From Enhydrobacter sp. (lineage in GTDB: Bacteria > Pseudomonadota > Alphaproteobacteria > Reyranellales > Reyranellaceae): a DNA stretch of 64,000 nt. A program made the translations under genes and the position numbers. The stretch spans positions 930,001-994,000 of the forward strand of contig NZ_CP126889.1 of NCBI RefSeq assembly GCF_030246845.1, in the 5' to 3' direction. Below the pieces are notes generated by a model. The model ran no database searches, was not told the origin of the DNA, and saw only the letters and a program-made list of their open reading frames with translations. This document shows, piece by piece, positions 24,874-34,646 of the stretch. Each line of letters begins with the position of its first letter. Positions within the stretch are counted from its first letter, which is position 1.

Positions 24874-26169
24874 TTACGCGCTCGCTTGCGCTCCAATCCT
24901 GGTGACGGTCGCATCCTTCTCGCCGGCCATGGCTCTTGCGATGGTTTTCGCCACCCGATCGGTGGCCGCCAGAAGAGTCGCATCGACTACATGGATATAG
25001 CGGCCAGTGACGGTGCCGTGGGAGTGGCCCAGCATGGCCGCTATGGTCGGATCGCTGCAGCCAAGTGCGTTGGCGGTAGTGGCGAAGCTGTGGCGCAAGG
25101 TGTGCAAGGTGGCGCCCCTGAGTTTGGCTCGCTTGGCGATGCGCTCCCAGGCCTTGGGAAGCCCCTGATAGGGTGCTCCCTCTTCTCCCATGCCGAAAAT
25201 CGCGTCGCTCCTGGGATGCGGTGGCAGATCCACCAACAGATCAACGGCAGCCTGCCCGAGCGGACGCAGGCTGTAGCCTTCCTTCGTGTTGGCAAGCCGT
25301 AGTTGGTGATGATCGAGGTCCACTTCCGACCCGACGAGCCCGGTCACTTCGCTCTTCCTGCAGCCAGTCAGCGCCAATAGGCGGATCTCGTTGACGGCAT
25401 GCCGGTTCTCGCCCGCCGCTTCCGCAGATTTCAGCGCCGCGCCGAGCTTCCGGTAGTCGTCCATGGTCAAGAACTGGTTCAGCTTCTCGTCGGCAGGCCG
25501 CTCGATGCCATGCACCGGGTTGTCCTTCCGCATGCCTTCGCGGATGGCGTAGCTGAATATGCCGCCCAGGAGCCCGACCGTCCGGGCAGCCGTGCCCCGC
25601 CCACCGGTGACGCGCGCAACGCCCTTGGGCTTGGTCTTGATGGTCGCCTTGGTCTTGCCGGTCTGAACACCCGTCAGGAACCGCCGGACATCGGACGGCT
25701 GCACGTCCGCCACGGCCATCGTGCCGAGTAGCGGCTTGATGTGCCGTTCAATGCGGCCCCGATCGGTGGCGAGGGTCGTTTCGGACTTGGGCCGTTTCCG
25801 CTTCCCGAAGACCAACCCTTTCTCGGCTGCCTTCAGATATTCGTCACAGAGCTTGGAAACGGTCATCCGGCCACGGGCAGCGCCACGGTCGGCCGATGGA
25901 TCGCGACCATCAGCGACGCTCAGGAGCTGCCTTTTTGCCCATTTGCGCGCTTCCTCGGGTGTGGCAGCCCCGCCGTCCTTCATGGCCAGCCTTCGCGTCC
26001 TGCCTGCCTTGTTTCGATACTGGACGCCCCAGATCCGCACTCCCGCCGGGGACCTTGGTCCGGGCGGCTTCACGCGCAGCAAGAAACCCTTCAGCTCGCT
26101 GTCTCGATACAGCGTATCCCTGGTGACTGGTTTCAGCGCATCGATAAACCGCTTCGTAAGCTTTGGCAT
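24874..26169 (-). CDS. Tyrosine-type integrase
   Basis: 431 residues. Arm-binding N-terminal domain of the island-integrase type (1-100), core-binding SAM-like domain (about 100-215) and catalytic domain with Arg271 (LTGCRKSE), the HxxR pair His356/Arg359 (HTLRHSF), His382 (GHSHG) and the nucleophile Tyr391 (GRYIHV). All catalytic residues are present, so it should be active. The ATG has an adjacent GGAGG site. It lies just inside attachment copy 2 and reads away from it, and the upstream region carries the putative arm sites, which suggests self-regulation. Confidence 0.95.
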   Translation of the reverse strand: MPKLTKRFIDALKPVTRDTLYRDSELKGFLLRVKPPGPRSPAGVRIWGVQYRNKAGRTRRLAMKDGGAATPEEARKWAKRQLLSVADGRDPSADRGAARGRMTVSKLCDEYLKAAEKGLVFGKRKRPKSETTLATDRGRIERHIKPLLGTMAVADVQPSDVRRFLTGVQTGKTKATIKTKPKGVARVTGGRGTAARTVGLLGGIFSYAIREGMRKDNPVHGIERPADEKLNQFLTMDDYRKLGAALKSAEAAGENRHAVNEIRLLALTGCRKSEVTGLVGSEVDLDHHQLRLANTKEGYSLRPLGQAAVDLLVDLPPHPRSDAIFGMGEEGAPYQGLPKAWERIAKRAKLRGATLHTLRHSFATTANALGCSDPTIAAMLGHSHGTVTGRYIHVVDATLLAATDRVAKTIARAMAGEKDATVTRIGAQASA

Positions 26170-26209
26170 CCGGCCTCCGCATAGCCTCCCCCAAGAGGTC
26201 CCTTTTGGC

Positions 26210-26231
26210 CTGGGGACACACTGGGGACACA
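26210..26231 (+). promoter_or_regulatory. Probable arm-type integrase site, right end
   Basis: CTGGGGACACACTGGGGACACA is nearly identical to 8524-8545 at the other end of the island. A further single unit GGGGACACA lies at 26331-26339, 17 bp from the attachment core. The sites lie between the integrase start and the core repeat. Confidence 0.5.
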
Positions 26232-26355
26232 GGAGCAGGAAAACTGGAGAAATTTCCCGCGTTTTCCGCTGCCTTCCGATAATGGCTCTAGGCCGCCGTT
26301 TTTCAAGACTTGTCTATTGTGGGAAAATCCGGGGACACATCGGAAAACTCTTTTC

Positions 26356-26409
26356 CGCTGCCCTCCGAAGGCAGAGGTCGTGAGTTCGAATCTCGCCGGG
26401 TCCGCCAAT
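26356..26409 (+). repeat. Attachment repeat copy 2 (island 1 / island 2 junction)
   Basis: Identical over 54 bp to tRNA-Arg 8427-8480. The 5' half of the tRNA is absent here, so it is not a functional tRNA gene. It ends the integrase-bearing island and begins the second, smaller segment. Confidence 0.92.
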
Positions 26410-28229
26410 GATTTCAGAGGTTTAGCACCACCTTCGAGGGCCATCTCACCCCCGGCCAAGCATTGGGGAAGCATGCGCGATATTTTCGCCTCTGCCTTGA
26501 ACAAACTCAGGCCAAGTCGCTCCGTACCTCGCAAGCTCCTGACACGCACAAACTACTGTAAGCGCGCTGCCCTGCCCGTGCCTGCGAAGGCGCGTGAGAG
26601 CTGCATAGATCAGTGCTCGATCCTCCGCGCGTTGGACGCTTTCAACAAAGAGGACGAGGTGTCGAGCTTCCCACCCCTTGAAGCTGTGGAGGGTCGTCGC
26701 CTTTACATTCGCCGCGCCCTGAAAAAACGCGCGCTTCTTTCGACGCGAAACTGACGCCTCAGCATCGAAGGTGTGCAGAACATGCACCCCGTAGACCTCA
26801 AGCTCGCTCACCACCTCTTGTCCAATTGCCTTGCCGGACAAAAACGTAATGTCAGCGATGGCCGTATCTGCACGAAGCCGTATCATCTGGTGGCGGATTT
26901 CGGCAACACACACCGCGACAGAGCTGCCCGGTTCATGCACTTGGACCCAGCGCAGTTCGACGGGGAACAGGTCGGCGAACTCCATCTGCTCACTCTTGCG
27001 TTCCACCTCCGGGATATCAACTTCCTCCGTGGTAAGGAATTGCCTGGCAAACTCCTTCACGAGCGGAACCACGCTCGGAGGAAGCCGATAACTGACCCGC
27101 AACTCCGCCCAAGGACCTCGAAAGCCCGCATTGCCCATCGCGTCCTCTGTCCAAGCCGCAGCAGTAGCGTAAATATTCTGAGTCTTGTTTGCAGCAAGCA
27201 CCATCTCCCCACCTGCCTCAACGGCCCTTCGAAGCGCTTGCCACCATTCCAGATAGTAGTCCTGTCCTTCGTCGACCAGCACGGCGTCATAGTGAGGAAG
27301 CGTGTCGGGATTCTCTTCGTAGAGGCGCTGCACCAAGCGGGGCAGGTCCTTCTGCAAAACGTCGTCTACTTCGAATTCATCTGCAGCAGACTCCTCTGTC
27401 CATAGTTCGTCGTAGGCATTTTTGTTACCGCTCCCAATGCACACACGCTTGCACCACATATGGAAGTTTAGAAAGTCGACCTGTCGGCGAACGACGGAGC
27501 GACTGGTGGCATGACGAACGGCCAAGTCGCGTAGGTAATTCAAGAGCGTGATGTTATAGGTTGCGACGAGGACTCGCTTCCCTTGGTCTGCCAATTCTGC
27601 TGCACGCGCCGCGAGTACAACGCTCTTTCCGGAGCCCGCAGGTCCCTTGATCCGACGGTAACCGGAAGCAGTACGCGTTGTCGCGAGCTCACGCTGGCGA
27701 GCGTCCATTTCCAAAAGATGGCGCTGCTCACGACTGAAGGCCGGTTCGCGCAGCCACCCCCTCAAGTCCTCGGCAATCGCCGCCGACATATATTGTGATG
27801 ACGTACGTGTCCATTCCGGAAAGATGGCGTCAAGGTTCTCACTCGCTACGTCATCTGCTCCTGCAATCGGATAGTATCTGGGATAGGCTTTTGCGCCAGC
27901 GTCATGCGCTCGAAACGGAGCCAGCAGTGCCTCAGCCTGGCGTCGGCTTGCTCTTGAGAAAATGAGCCCAGCGGTGACCGCAGCAAATCCTGCACAGTCG
28001 TTTAGCCGAGGGCAATAAAGATCAAACAGCTCATTCTTGTAGAGCCGCACCTTCGTGACTGGGTTGTCGTCCTCCCGGCTGAAAACGCGCCCTTGCGCAT
28101 CACGGGCCATCAAGCGGAGCCTGCCAGTACTGGCGTCCGAGAAGTAGCTCAACTTGGCGAAGTTCCAGTCCTTCACCTCAAATACAGCGACCCCAACATT
28201 GGGATTCAACAGAACTACGTCAGGCCTAA

Positions 28230-29176
28230 GAGCCTATCCGGAAAGAACTTGAGTCGGAAGAATCTGTTGTGATTCATTGTTCGGCACTCTGTGGTTTGAG
28301 ACAGGTGCCAGATGTGGACGACAGAGCATCGTCGGGCTCATGAGCGCAAGGCGCTGCGCTACCCCAGCGATTTGACGGATGCGGAATGGGCACTGGTGGC
28401 GCCGCTGATTCCCCCCGCCCGCCGTGGCGGGCGGCCGCGCGACGTCAATATGCGGGAAGTGCTGAACGCCGTGTTCTATCTGCTGTCGACCGGTTGCCAG
28501 TGGGACGCCTTGCCCAAAGACCTGCCGCCCAAGAGCACGGTGTACGACTATTTTGCGCTCTGGCGCTCGGATCGGACTCTGCTGCGCCTGCATCAGGCCC
28601 TGTATGTCCAGGTGCGCGAGGCGGCGGGACGCAAGCCCGAGCCGACAGTAGCAATCCTCGACAGTCAGAGCGCCAAAGCGGCGCAAAAAGGGGGGCCTCG
28701 ATCGATCCGCAAGGCTACGACGCGGGCAAGAAGGTGACCGGTCGCAAGCGACATATCGTCGTCGATACGCTCGGCCTGTTGCTGAACGTCGTCGTCCATC
28801 GCGCCAATGTGCAGGATCGCGACGGCGTCCGCCGGCTGCTGCGCAACGCAAGACGCCGCTTTCCCTCGATCCTCAAACTCTTCGCTGATGCCGGTTATCA
28901 AGGGCCACGCGTCGCCCAAGTCGTTGCCGATATCGGCTCCTGGCAGATCGAAATCGTCAAGCGCACCGAGGCGCACAACTTCAGCGTTCTGCCCAAGCGA
29001 TGGATCGTCGAGCGAACCTTCGCCTGGATCTCTCGCAACCGCAGGCTCGCTCGTGACTTCGAACGCTACGCCTGCACCGTCGTCGCCTTCATTCGCCTTG
29101 CCATGATCCGACTCATGCTCAGGCGCTTGACCAGGCCAATACATTGTTCCTGAATCACAACTTCTCGGATCGGCTC
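28230..29176 (+). mobile_element. IS5-family (IS427/IS1031-like) insertion sequence, 947 bp
   Basis: Ends are imperfect inverted repeats, GAGCCTATCCGGAAAG at the left and the complement of GAGCCGATCCGAGAAG at the right. The flanks carry a TAA duplication (28227-28229 and 29177-29179). Removing the element and one TAA restores the helicase frame. The length, the TNA-type duplication and a transposase split over two frames fit the IS427/IS1031 groups. Confidence 0.92.
28312..29153 (+). CDS. IS5-family DDE transposase made by a -1 frameshift
   Basis: The first frame (28312-28737, 141 codons) holds the DUF4096-like N-terminal part (LTDAEWALVAPLIP, TGCQWDALP) and the first catalytic Asp (AILDSQS). 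The second frame, -1 relative to it, continues to 29153 with KKVTGRKRHIVVDTLG, the second Asp (LFADAGYQG) and the Glu (RWIVERTFAW). The switch probably happens at the run AAAAAGGGGGG (28695-28705). All three catalytic residues are present, so the element may still be mobile. Confidence 0.88.
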
Positions 29177-29375
29177 TAAGGCCGTTCAGGTGCGGCTGAA
29201 TGTAAATTTCCCATTCTGGAGGCAGCAGCCTATCAAATAGACCAATGACTTCCTGCTCGCCATCCGTTAGAGGCGTCAGAAGGCTACCAAGCTCTGACAA
29301 TGGCGGTTCCACTATTCGCTTCGACATTTTTGTGCTCGTCTCAGCACTCAACAAGGACTGTGCAGCTTAGCGTAC

Positions 29376-29415
29376 AAGGCAGAGGTCGTGAGTTCGAATC
29401 TCGCCGGGTCCGCCA
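29376..29415 (+). repeat. Attachment repeat copy 3 (right end of island 2)
   Basis: 40 bp, from AAGGCAGAGG to the encoded CCA, identical to the 3' end of tRNA-Arg. It is shorter at its 5' side than copy 2, as expected if it is the oldest chromosomal junction. It marks the return to chromosomal DNA. Confidence 0.9.
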
Positions 29416-29589
29416 TTCAAATCAGGAGCTTAGTTGAGCCGCCAGAACGGTCTCCGGCGTTGGAGACACGGCGGGACACGTCCGCGCGGCTTCGCCGACT
29501 TGAGCGCTGTGCGGGCAGTTTCGGCATTGACGCAATGCGAGGGGATGGCTGAGCTGTGTGCGCACTTCGCGCTGATCGGCCAGCAATGG

Positions 29590-30915
29590 TCAGAAATCAT
29601 CCGTTGGCGCAACGGGCCGATCGAGAATGTCTGCGCCGGATCGCAGGTGCGGGCCACGCGGCGCGTCGACGATACGCGCTCTGGGGATGGGCACGATGAA
29701 CTTGCCGCCCCATTGGCCGATATGGGCGAGCTGGGACATCACTTCGTCCTGCAGATTCCAGGGCAGAATCAGGACGAAGTCCGGCTTGTGGCGGTCGATC
29801 GCCTCGGGTGCCCTTATCTCGAGGCGGGTTCCGGGCAGGAACAAGCCCTGCTTGTGCGGCGACCGGTCGACGGTGAAGTCGAGGGTATCGCCGCCGATAC
29901 CGCAGTAGTTCAGCAACGTATTGCCCTTGGCCGGCGCGCCGTAGCCTACGATCGAATGGCCCTGGCGCTTCAACGCGATCAAAAGCTCGAGAAGCGATCG
30001 CTTGGTTTCCCGTACCTGTTCGGAGAAGCGAATGTACGGTTCATCGGTGTGCAGGCCCGCCTCTCGCTCCGTCGCGGCCAGTTCGTCGACGCGATGGGTC
30101 CGCTCGTGCACCGCTTCTGTCCTGCAGGCGAACAGGCGCAACGACCCGCCATGCGTGGAAAGTCGCTCGACGTCGAAGATGCGCAGCCCGTTGGCGGGAA
30201 AGATGCGCTCGGCAGCCAACAGGGACAGATAGGAGAAGTGCTCGTGATAGATCGTGTCGAACTCGTTCAGCCGGATCAGGTTGAGCAAATGGGGAAACTC
30301 GAACGTTGCCACGCCGTCAGGCTCGAGGATCGCCGCGAAACCACTCACGAAATCGTTGATGTCGGGAACATGACCCAGCACGTTGTTGGCCACGGCCAGG
30401 TCGGCGGAAAAGCCCTCGTCGGCCAACCTGATTGCCGTCTCGCGTCCGAAGAATTCTATTCGGGTCGGGATGCCGATCTTCGCGATGGCGAAATCGGCCA
30501 CTGACCTGCACGGTTCGATGCCGAGGACCGGGATACCTTTCTGCTTGAAATACTGCAGCAGGTAACCGTCGTTGCTCGCCACCTCGACGACCAGGCTCTG
30601 CGGTCCAAGTCGCAAACGGCGCCGCATATACTCGGCGTAGTTCTTGGCGTGTTGCAGCCAGCTCGTCGAAAATGAGGAGAAGTAGGCATAGTCCTCGCGG
30701 AACAAGTCCCGCGATCCGTGAAAGTCCCGGAGCTGCACGAGACGGCAATTGCCGCATACATAGGCCTTCAGGGGATAGAAGGACTCGGCCTGGTCGCGGC
30801 GCGCGGGGCTGAGATAGTCGTTGGCCACCGGCGTCACGCCGAGATCCGCGAACACCGTCGTGAGAATGGCGCCGCAGTGCCGGCACGATGCATCCCTGCC
30901 CAAACCATCGGGCAT
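29590..30915 (-). CDS. NDP-sugar C-methyltransferase-type SAM methyltransferase
   Basis: 441 residues in three parts. An N-terminal zinc-binding domain (CRHCG ... CGNCR; Methyltransf_13 type) comes first. The central class I SAM domain has VVEVASNDGYLLQYF, VANNVLGHVPDIN and YHEHFSYLS. The C-terminal Methyltransf_14-type domain contains VGYGAPAKGNTLLNY and PDFVLILPWN. This architecture is that of C-methyltransferases acting on nucleotide-linked deoxysugars for surface polysaccharide or glycosylation. The ATG at 30913-30915 has a GGAGGGGG site. No other sugar genes lie near, so the substrate is open. Confidence 0.9.
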   Translation of the reverse strand: MPDGLGRDASCRHCGAILTTVFADLGVTPVANDYLSPARRDQAESFYPLKAYVCGNCRLVQLRDFHGSRDLFREDYAYFSSFSTSWLQHAKNYAEYMRRRLRLGPQSLVVEVASNDGYLLQYFKQKGIPVLGIEPCRSVADFAIAKIGIPTRIEFFGRETAIRLADEGFSADLAVANNVLGHVPDINDFVSGFAAILEPDGVATFEFPHLLNLIRLNEFDTIYHEHFSYLSLLAAERIFPANGLRIFDVERLSTHGGSLRLFACRTEAVHERTHRVDELAATEREAGLHTDEPYIRFSEQVRETKRSLLELLIALKRQGHSIVGYGAPAKGNTLLNYCGIGGDTLDFTVDRSPHKQGLFLPGTRLEIRAPEAIDRHKPDFVLILPWNLQDEVMSQLAHIGQWGGKFIVPIPRARIVDAPRGPHLRSGADILDRPVAPTDDF

Positions 30916-31257
30916 TGCTCCCCCTCCAGCGTCACCCCAAGAGAAACGTTCAATCCGGTAGCACGTGTCCGTAACGCCAGCCGTGGCAAAGCTGTGTTTG
31001 AAGCCTGCCACGCTCGGCACCCTGTTCGATTTTAGATTCATAGCAACCGCGAATCCTGCAAACGGATCTCGGGAGAGGAAGTCGGTATTCACACCTCCCG
31101 CGCTCGAAGGTAGCTATCGGCCGCGCTGGCAACTGTGCCGCATGCCGCCCAGGCACGGCACTCATCTCGTCGATCCAGCGACCGGCAAGCCGCCTGACGG
31201 GGAGGATATCGTCACAACCCTGCGAAATGGGCGAGAAACGCCGGCAGCGACCAGCAG
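30916..31257. other. Intergenic stretch, no feature recognised
   Basis: About 340 bp between the methyltransferase start and the end of the CopD-like gene. I see no convincing gene on either strand and no strong hairpin. It must hold the promoter of the methyltransferase. Confidence 0.5.
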
Positions 31258-31734
31258 TCAGAAGAGCGACCATCCCTGGCTACCGGCGACGGCGCCGAGA
31301 ATTGTCACGACGCCAAGCGTCAACAATACCCAGTGTGCCCGCTGCAGCCATGCGAAGGCGCGCTCTGGCTGCGTGCGAGCCCAAGTATTGAATCTCCGAT
31401 GGAGAATGAAGGGCTCCGCAACGAACAAGACAAACGTAAACAACAGCCAAACGCCCGCCATCGCGTGCATCCACCAGAAGTGCGCCGAGAGGAATCGATC
31501 CCACAGATCGAGGCGTTCTGTCATATAGATCCCAGTCAGCCCGACGACGACGATTGCCGTCCGCGCCTGCCAGACGAAGCGGCGTTCAATCGCCTGGAAT
31601 GCCTTGAGCCTGTCGCTTCCCAACAACCCTCGCCGCACCGCCGGTAGCATGGCAGTTGTCGCCATCGAAACGCCGCCGATCCAGATCACGACGGCAAGGA
31701 CATGAAGTGCACGGGCAAAAATGACGTCCATCAT
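31258..31734 (-). CDS. CopD-like integral membrane protein
   Basis: 158 residues with four transmembrane segments. Histidines lie in RALHVLAVVIWIGG, FWWMHAMAGVWLL and RAHWVLLTLG, the pattern of the CopD/YebZ family of putative copper or heme-linked membrane proteins. Two adjacent ATGs allow a start at 31734 or 31731. No copC or copper oxidase gene is near, so a role in copper import is not established. Confidence 0.75.
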   Translation of the reverse strand: MMDVIFARALHVLAVVIWIGGVSMATTAMLPAVRRGLLGSDRLKAFQAIERRFVWQARTAIVVVGLTGIYMTERLDLWDRFLSAHFWWMHAMAGVWLLFTFVLFVAEPFILHRRFNTWARTQPERAFAWLQRAHWVLLTLGVVTILGAVAGSQGWSLF

Positions 31735-31871
31735 GGGCCCATCCAAGGGTGTCGTCACGCAGCGCCTGGGACAATCCGCAGGCTGAAGCTTCATCTCAAA
31801 CTTATACTCTCCATCCCCATGTGGGTTTGCGCTGGAGCAAACCGGGCTCCTGTCCTGTGGGCCGGGATCAG

Positions 31872-31895
31872 AGTGACCTGGATGTGCAGGTCACT
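31872..31895. promoter_or_regulatory. Inverted repeat upstream of the ABC importer operon
   Basis: AGTGACCTG and CAGGTCACT form a perfect 9-bp inverted repeat with a 6-base centre, about 100 bp upstream of the binding-protein start. It could be a regulator site or a leader hairpin. It does not match a TPP riboswitch. Confidence 0.4.
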
Positions 31896-32001
31896 CCCTT
31901 GCCGATGATGACCAGCGCACCATTTCCCGGTCCACGATAGCTGGCCGCGCCCACCTGAATTTGCTTTACTTCACCTGACAATGAAATTCAGGGAGACGTC
32001 T

Positions 32002-33003
32002 ATGCGGGCATCATTCTTGCGTAGCGCTGCTGCCGCTGCCATTTCGTTGATGGCGATCGCGTTCGCTGCCCCCGGATTTGCACAAGACAAGGTGCACCTT
32101 CAGACCGACTGGATTCCGTCGGGCGAGCACGCCATGTACTACGGCGGCTGGAGCAAGGGCATCTATGCCAGGCACGGCATCGACATAACCATCACGCGCG
32201 GCTACGGCTCGGGCGATACCGTGACCAAGGTCGCCGGCGGCGCGGCCGATTTTGGCGTTGCCGATATCGCGGCGGTGCTCACCGCCCGGGCGCGCACCAA
32301 CGTTCCGGTCAAGACGATCGCGGTCCTCTACAACGAGTCGCCTCATTCGCTCTTTGTCCTCAAGAGCTCCGGCATCACCAGCTTCAAGGGATTGGAGGGC
32401 AAGAAGATCGGCGTCACGCCCGGCAACAGCCACCGCTTCTATTTCCCCGAAGTCGCCAAGCGGGCCGGCACGGATCCCAGCAAGATCATCTGGACGAATA
32501 TGGATGGCGCGGCGATGGCGGCCCAGCTGATCGCCAAGAACATCGATGCCGCGCCGTTCTACTCGATCCACTACTACTACATCAACAAAGCGGCGGAGAA
32601 GGCGGGCGAGGAGCTGGTGGCGCTGCCGTTCGTCTCCGTCGGGTTCAAGATTTATGCTGCGACCCTGATCAGCACCGACAGGCTCGTCAAGGAGAAGCCC
32701 GATCTGGTGAAGCGCTTCCTAGCCGCGACGAAGGAGGCCTTCGAATGGGCGCGCGACAATCCGGACGAAGCCTGCAAGCTGCACGTCGCCCGCTTTCCCG
32801 AGGTCCAGCTCGATGACTGCACGCACAGCCTGAGTGCCACGATGGCCTTCGTATTCAACGACCATTCGAAGGAAGTTGGCTTCGGCAAGGAGAGCGCCGA
32901 GCGCCTGAAGTTCACCTGGGGCGTGGTGGCCGAAGCGCAGGAGCTCAAGAAGGACTGGGACTACAAGCAGGCCATCGACACAAGTCTCCTGCCACAGAAG
33001 TAG
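32002..33003 (+). CDS. ABC transporter substrate-binding protein, SsuA/TauA/ThiY type
   Basis: 333 residues. Signal peptide to about PGFAQ. The mature protein has the NMT1/THI5-like fold: LQTDWIPSGEHAMYYGGWSKGIYARHG, then GGAADFGVADIAAV and GKKIGVTPGNSHRFYFPEVAK. This family binds sulfonates, nitrate, pyrimidine precursors or riboflavin-like ligands. The start at 32002 follows GGGAGA; an ATG at 31981 in the same frame is less well placed. It heads the operon with the ATPase, permease and amidohydrolase, so the ligand may be a heterocycle that the hydrolase then deaminates. Confidence 0.92.
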   Translation: MRASFLRSAAAAAISLMAIAFAAPGFAQDKVHLQTDWIPSGEHAMYYGGWSKGIYARHGIDITITRGYGSGDTVTKVAGGAADFGVADIAAVLTARARTNVPVKTIAVLYNESPHSLFVLKSSGITSFKGLEGKKIGVTPGNSHRFYFPEVAKRAGTDPSKIIWTNMDGAAMAAQLIAKNIDAAPFYSIHYYYINKAAEKAGEELVALPFVSVGFKIYAATLISTDRLVKEKPDLVKRFLAATKEAFEWARDNPDEACKLHVARFPEVQLDDCTHSLSATMAFVFNDHSKEVGFGKESAERLKFTWGVVAEAQELKKDWDYKQAIDTSLLPQK

Positions 33004-33024
33004 TCGGCCAGGAGGAGTGCGCCC

Positions 33025-33807
33025 GTGATCTTGCTCGACCACGTGACACGCGTCTTCAACTCGCGCGACGGCGATCAGGTCGTGGCGCTCGAGGATGTCT
33101 CGGTCTCGATCCACGCCAATGAATTCGTCACGCTGGTCGGGCCGTCGGGCTGCGGAAAGTCCACCTTGCTGCGCATCGTCGCCGGCCTGATCCTGCCGAC
33201 TGCGGGCAGCGCGTCGATCGGCGGCGTCCCGATCCGCGAGCCACGCTCCGAGACCGGTATTGTCTTCCAGGCGCCGACGCTGCTGCCGTGGGCCAGCGTG
33301 ATGGACAACGTGCTGTTTCCGCTGCGCATGATGCACAAGATCGATTCGAGCAGCGCCGACAAGGCGGCCGCCCTGATCAAGCTGGTCGGGCTCACCGGCT
33401 TCGAGCGCAAGTCGCCGCAGGAACTCTCGGGCGGCATGCAGCAGCGCGTCGCGATCTGCCGGGCATTGGTCCACGAGCCGGACATTCTCCTCATGGACGA
33501 GCCGTTCGGTGCGCTCGACGCGCTGACCCGCGAAGAGATGACGATGGAATTGCTGCGCATCTGGAGCGAGCGACCCAAGACCGTGCTGTTCGTCACCCAT
33601 TCGATCACCGAGGCCGTGATACTCGCCGACCGCGTCATGGTCATGACGCCGCGACCCGGTCGCATCGTCGAGATCATCGATGTGAAGGCGCCTCGACCGC
33701 GCAGCTTCCATGTGGAGGGTAACGCCGCGTTCCACGACGCCAGCCGTCGTATCCGCGAGCTCATCTTCGGACAGCGCCATGTCAGTCCAGGCCGCGCCGC
33801 CGCTTGA
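33025..33807 (+). CDS. ABC transporter ATP-binding protein, SsuB/TauB type
   Basis: 260 residues from a GTG start with a GGAGGAG site. Walker A GPSGCGKS at 39-46, Q-loop in [10 protein letters not shown], signature LSGGMQQR at 134-141 and Walker B ILLMDEP at 154-160. It powers the importer with the neighbouring permease. The permease start lies inside its 3' end (29-bp overlap). Confidence 0.95.
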   Translation: MILLDHVTRVFNSRDGDQVVALEDVSVSIHANEFVTLVGPSGCGKSTLLRIVAGLILPTAGSASIGGVPIREPRSETGIVFQAPTLLPWASVMDNVLFPLRMMHKIDSSSADKAAALIKLVGLTGFERKSPQELSGGMQQRVAICRALVHEPDILLMDEPFGALDALTREEMTMELLRIWSERPKTVLFVTHSITEAVILADRVMVMTPRPGRIVEIIDVKAPRPRSFHVEGNAAFHDASRRIRELIFGQRHVSPGRAAA

Positions 33808-34594
33808 GAAGCGGCGCAGGCCGCCTGCCGCCGCTTTCAGCGAGATCGTCGTGCCTCTGCTCGCGACCGCGGCCTTCTTCGTGATGTGGGAGGGAATCTG
33901 CCGGACGTTCAATGTGCCGGCCTATCTCGTTCCTGCCCCGAGCCAGATCTGGACGGACACCGTGGCGATCGGGCCGGCCGTCCTCGGGCACACAATGGCG
34001 ACCCTGAAGACCGTGCTGTTGGGCTTTGCCGTCTCGATCGTCATCAGCCTGCCTCTGGCGGTCCTGCTGACGGCCTCCCCTGCCATCGCCGGCGCCATCT
34101 ATCCCTTCCTCGTCTGGACGCAATCCATTCCAAAGGTGGCACTGGCACCGATCCTCGTCGTGGCGCTCGGCTCGAACGAGCTTCCACGAGTCGTGATCAC
34201 GGTTCTTGTCGCCTTCTTCCCGCTGGTGATCTCGGTCGCTACCGGCCTGATGTCCGTGCCGCCGGAACTGCTCGAGCTCAGCCGCGCCTGTCGCGCCTCG
34301 AAATGGAGCGAGCTGTGGCGCATCCGCTTGCCCTTCGCGATCCCTTTCATATTCGCCGGCCTCAAGGTCGCGGTATCGCTTGCCGTAGTCGGCGCCGTGG
34401 TCGCGGAGTTCGTCAACGCCGATTCCGGGCTGGGTTTTCTCATCGTGACATCGACCGCGTTCTTCAAGGTGCCGGTGGCGTTCGGCGCGCTGATCATCCT
34501 GTCGATCATGGGCGTTGTGCTGTTCCAGATCGTGGTGATCATCGAGCGTGTGTTCTTCCCGTGGTCGAGCGCAAATGCGCAGGTGGCGTCGTGA
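33779..34594 (+). CDS. ABC transporter permease, SsuC/TauC type
   Basis: 271 residues with six predicted transmembrane segments. The cytoplasmic coupling loop is [30 protein letters not shown], the EAA motif of this family (quoted as successive stretches). The ATG at 33779 overlaps the ATPase gene. It forms the inner-membrane channel of the importer at 32002-34594. Confidence 0.93.
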   Translation: MSVQAAPPLEKRRRPPAAAFSEIVVPLLATAAFFVMWEGICRTFNVPAYLVPAPSQIWTDTVAIGPAVLGHTMATLKTVLLGFAVSIVISLPLAVLLTASPAIAGAIYPFLVWTQSIPKVALAPILVVALGSNELPRVVITVLVAFFPLVISVATGLMSVPPELLELSRACRASKWSELWRIRLPFAIPFIFAGLKVAVSLAVVGAVVAEFVNADSGLGFLIVTSTAFFKVPVAFGALIILSIMGVVLFQIVVIIERVFFPWSSANAQVAS

Positions 34595-34646
34595 CCATCG
34601 GCCTGTCGAGGCCCGCTGCGGGCTGCTTTTCTGAAGAGAGGGCAAG

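Larger units (their letters stand above)
26446..29327 (-). pseudogene. NERD-domain superfamily 1 helicase, interrupted by an IS element
   Basis: The gene would encode about 644 residues. Its first part (29327 down to 29177) gives MSKRIVEPPLSELG ... YIQPHLNGL; after the IS, the frame resumes at 28229 with RPDVVLLNPNVGVAVFEVKDW. Joined at the duplicated TAA, this restores a nuclease-related (NERD) domain. The helicase part has Walker A GPAGSGKS, DEGQD Walker B, TLHSFKGWE and YAALTRLR motifs of the UvrD/DUF2075 type. NERD-helicases are thought to act on DNA or RNA ends and occur in defence islands. The 587-codon remainder from 28209 is still open but lacks the N-terminus. It is the only cargo gene of the second segment. 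Confidence 0.88.

Noticed and set aside
26356..26432. Possible second and third tRNA-Arg genes at 26356 and 29376
   Set aside because: Only the 3' half is present; no acceptor 5' strand or D-arm precedes either copy. They are attachment repeats.
31735..31980. TPP or other riboswitch ahead of the ThiY-like binding protein
   Set aside because: The conserved thi-box segments are absent; only a simple 9-bp inverted repeat is present.
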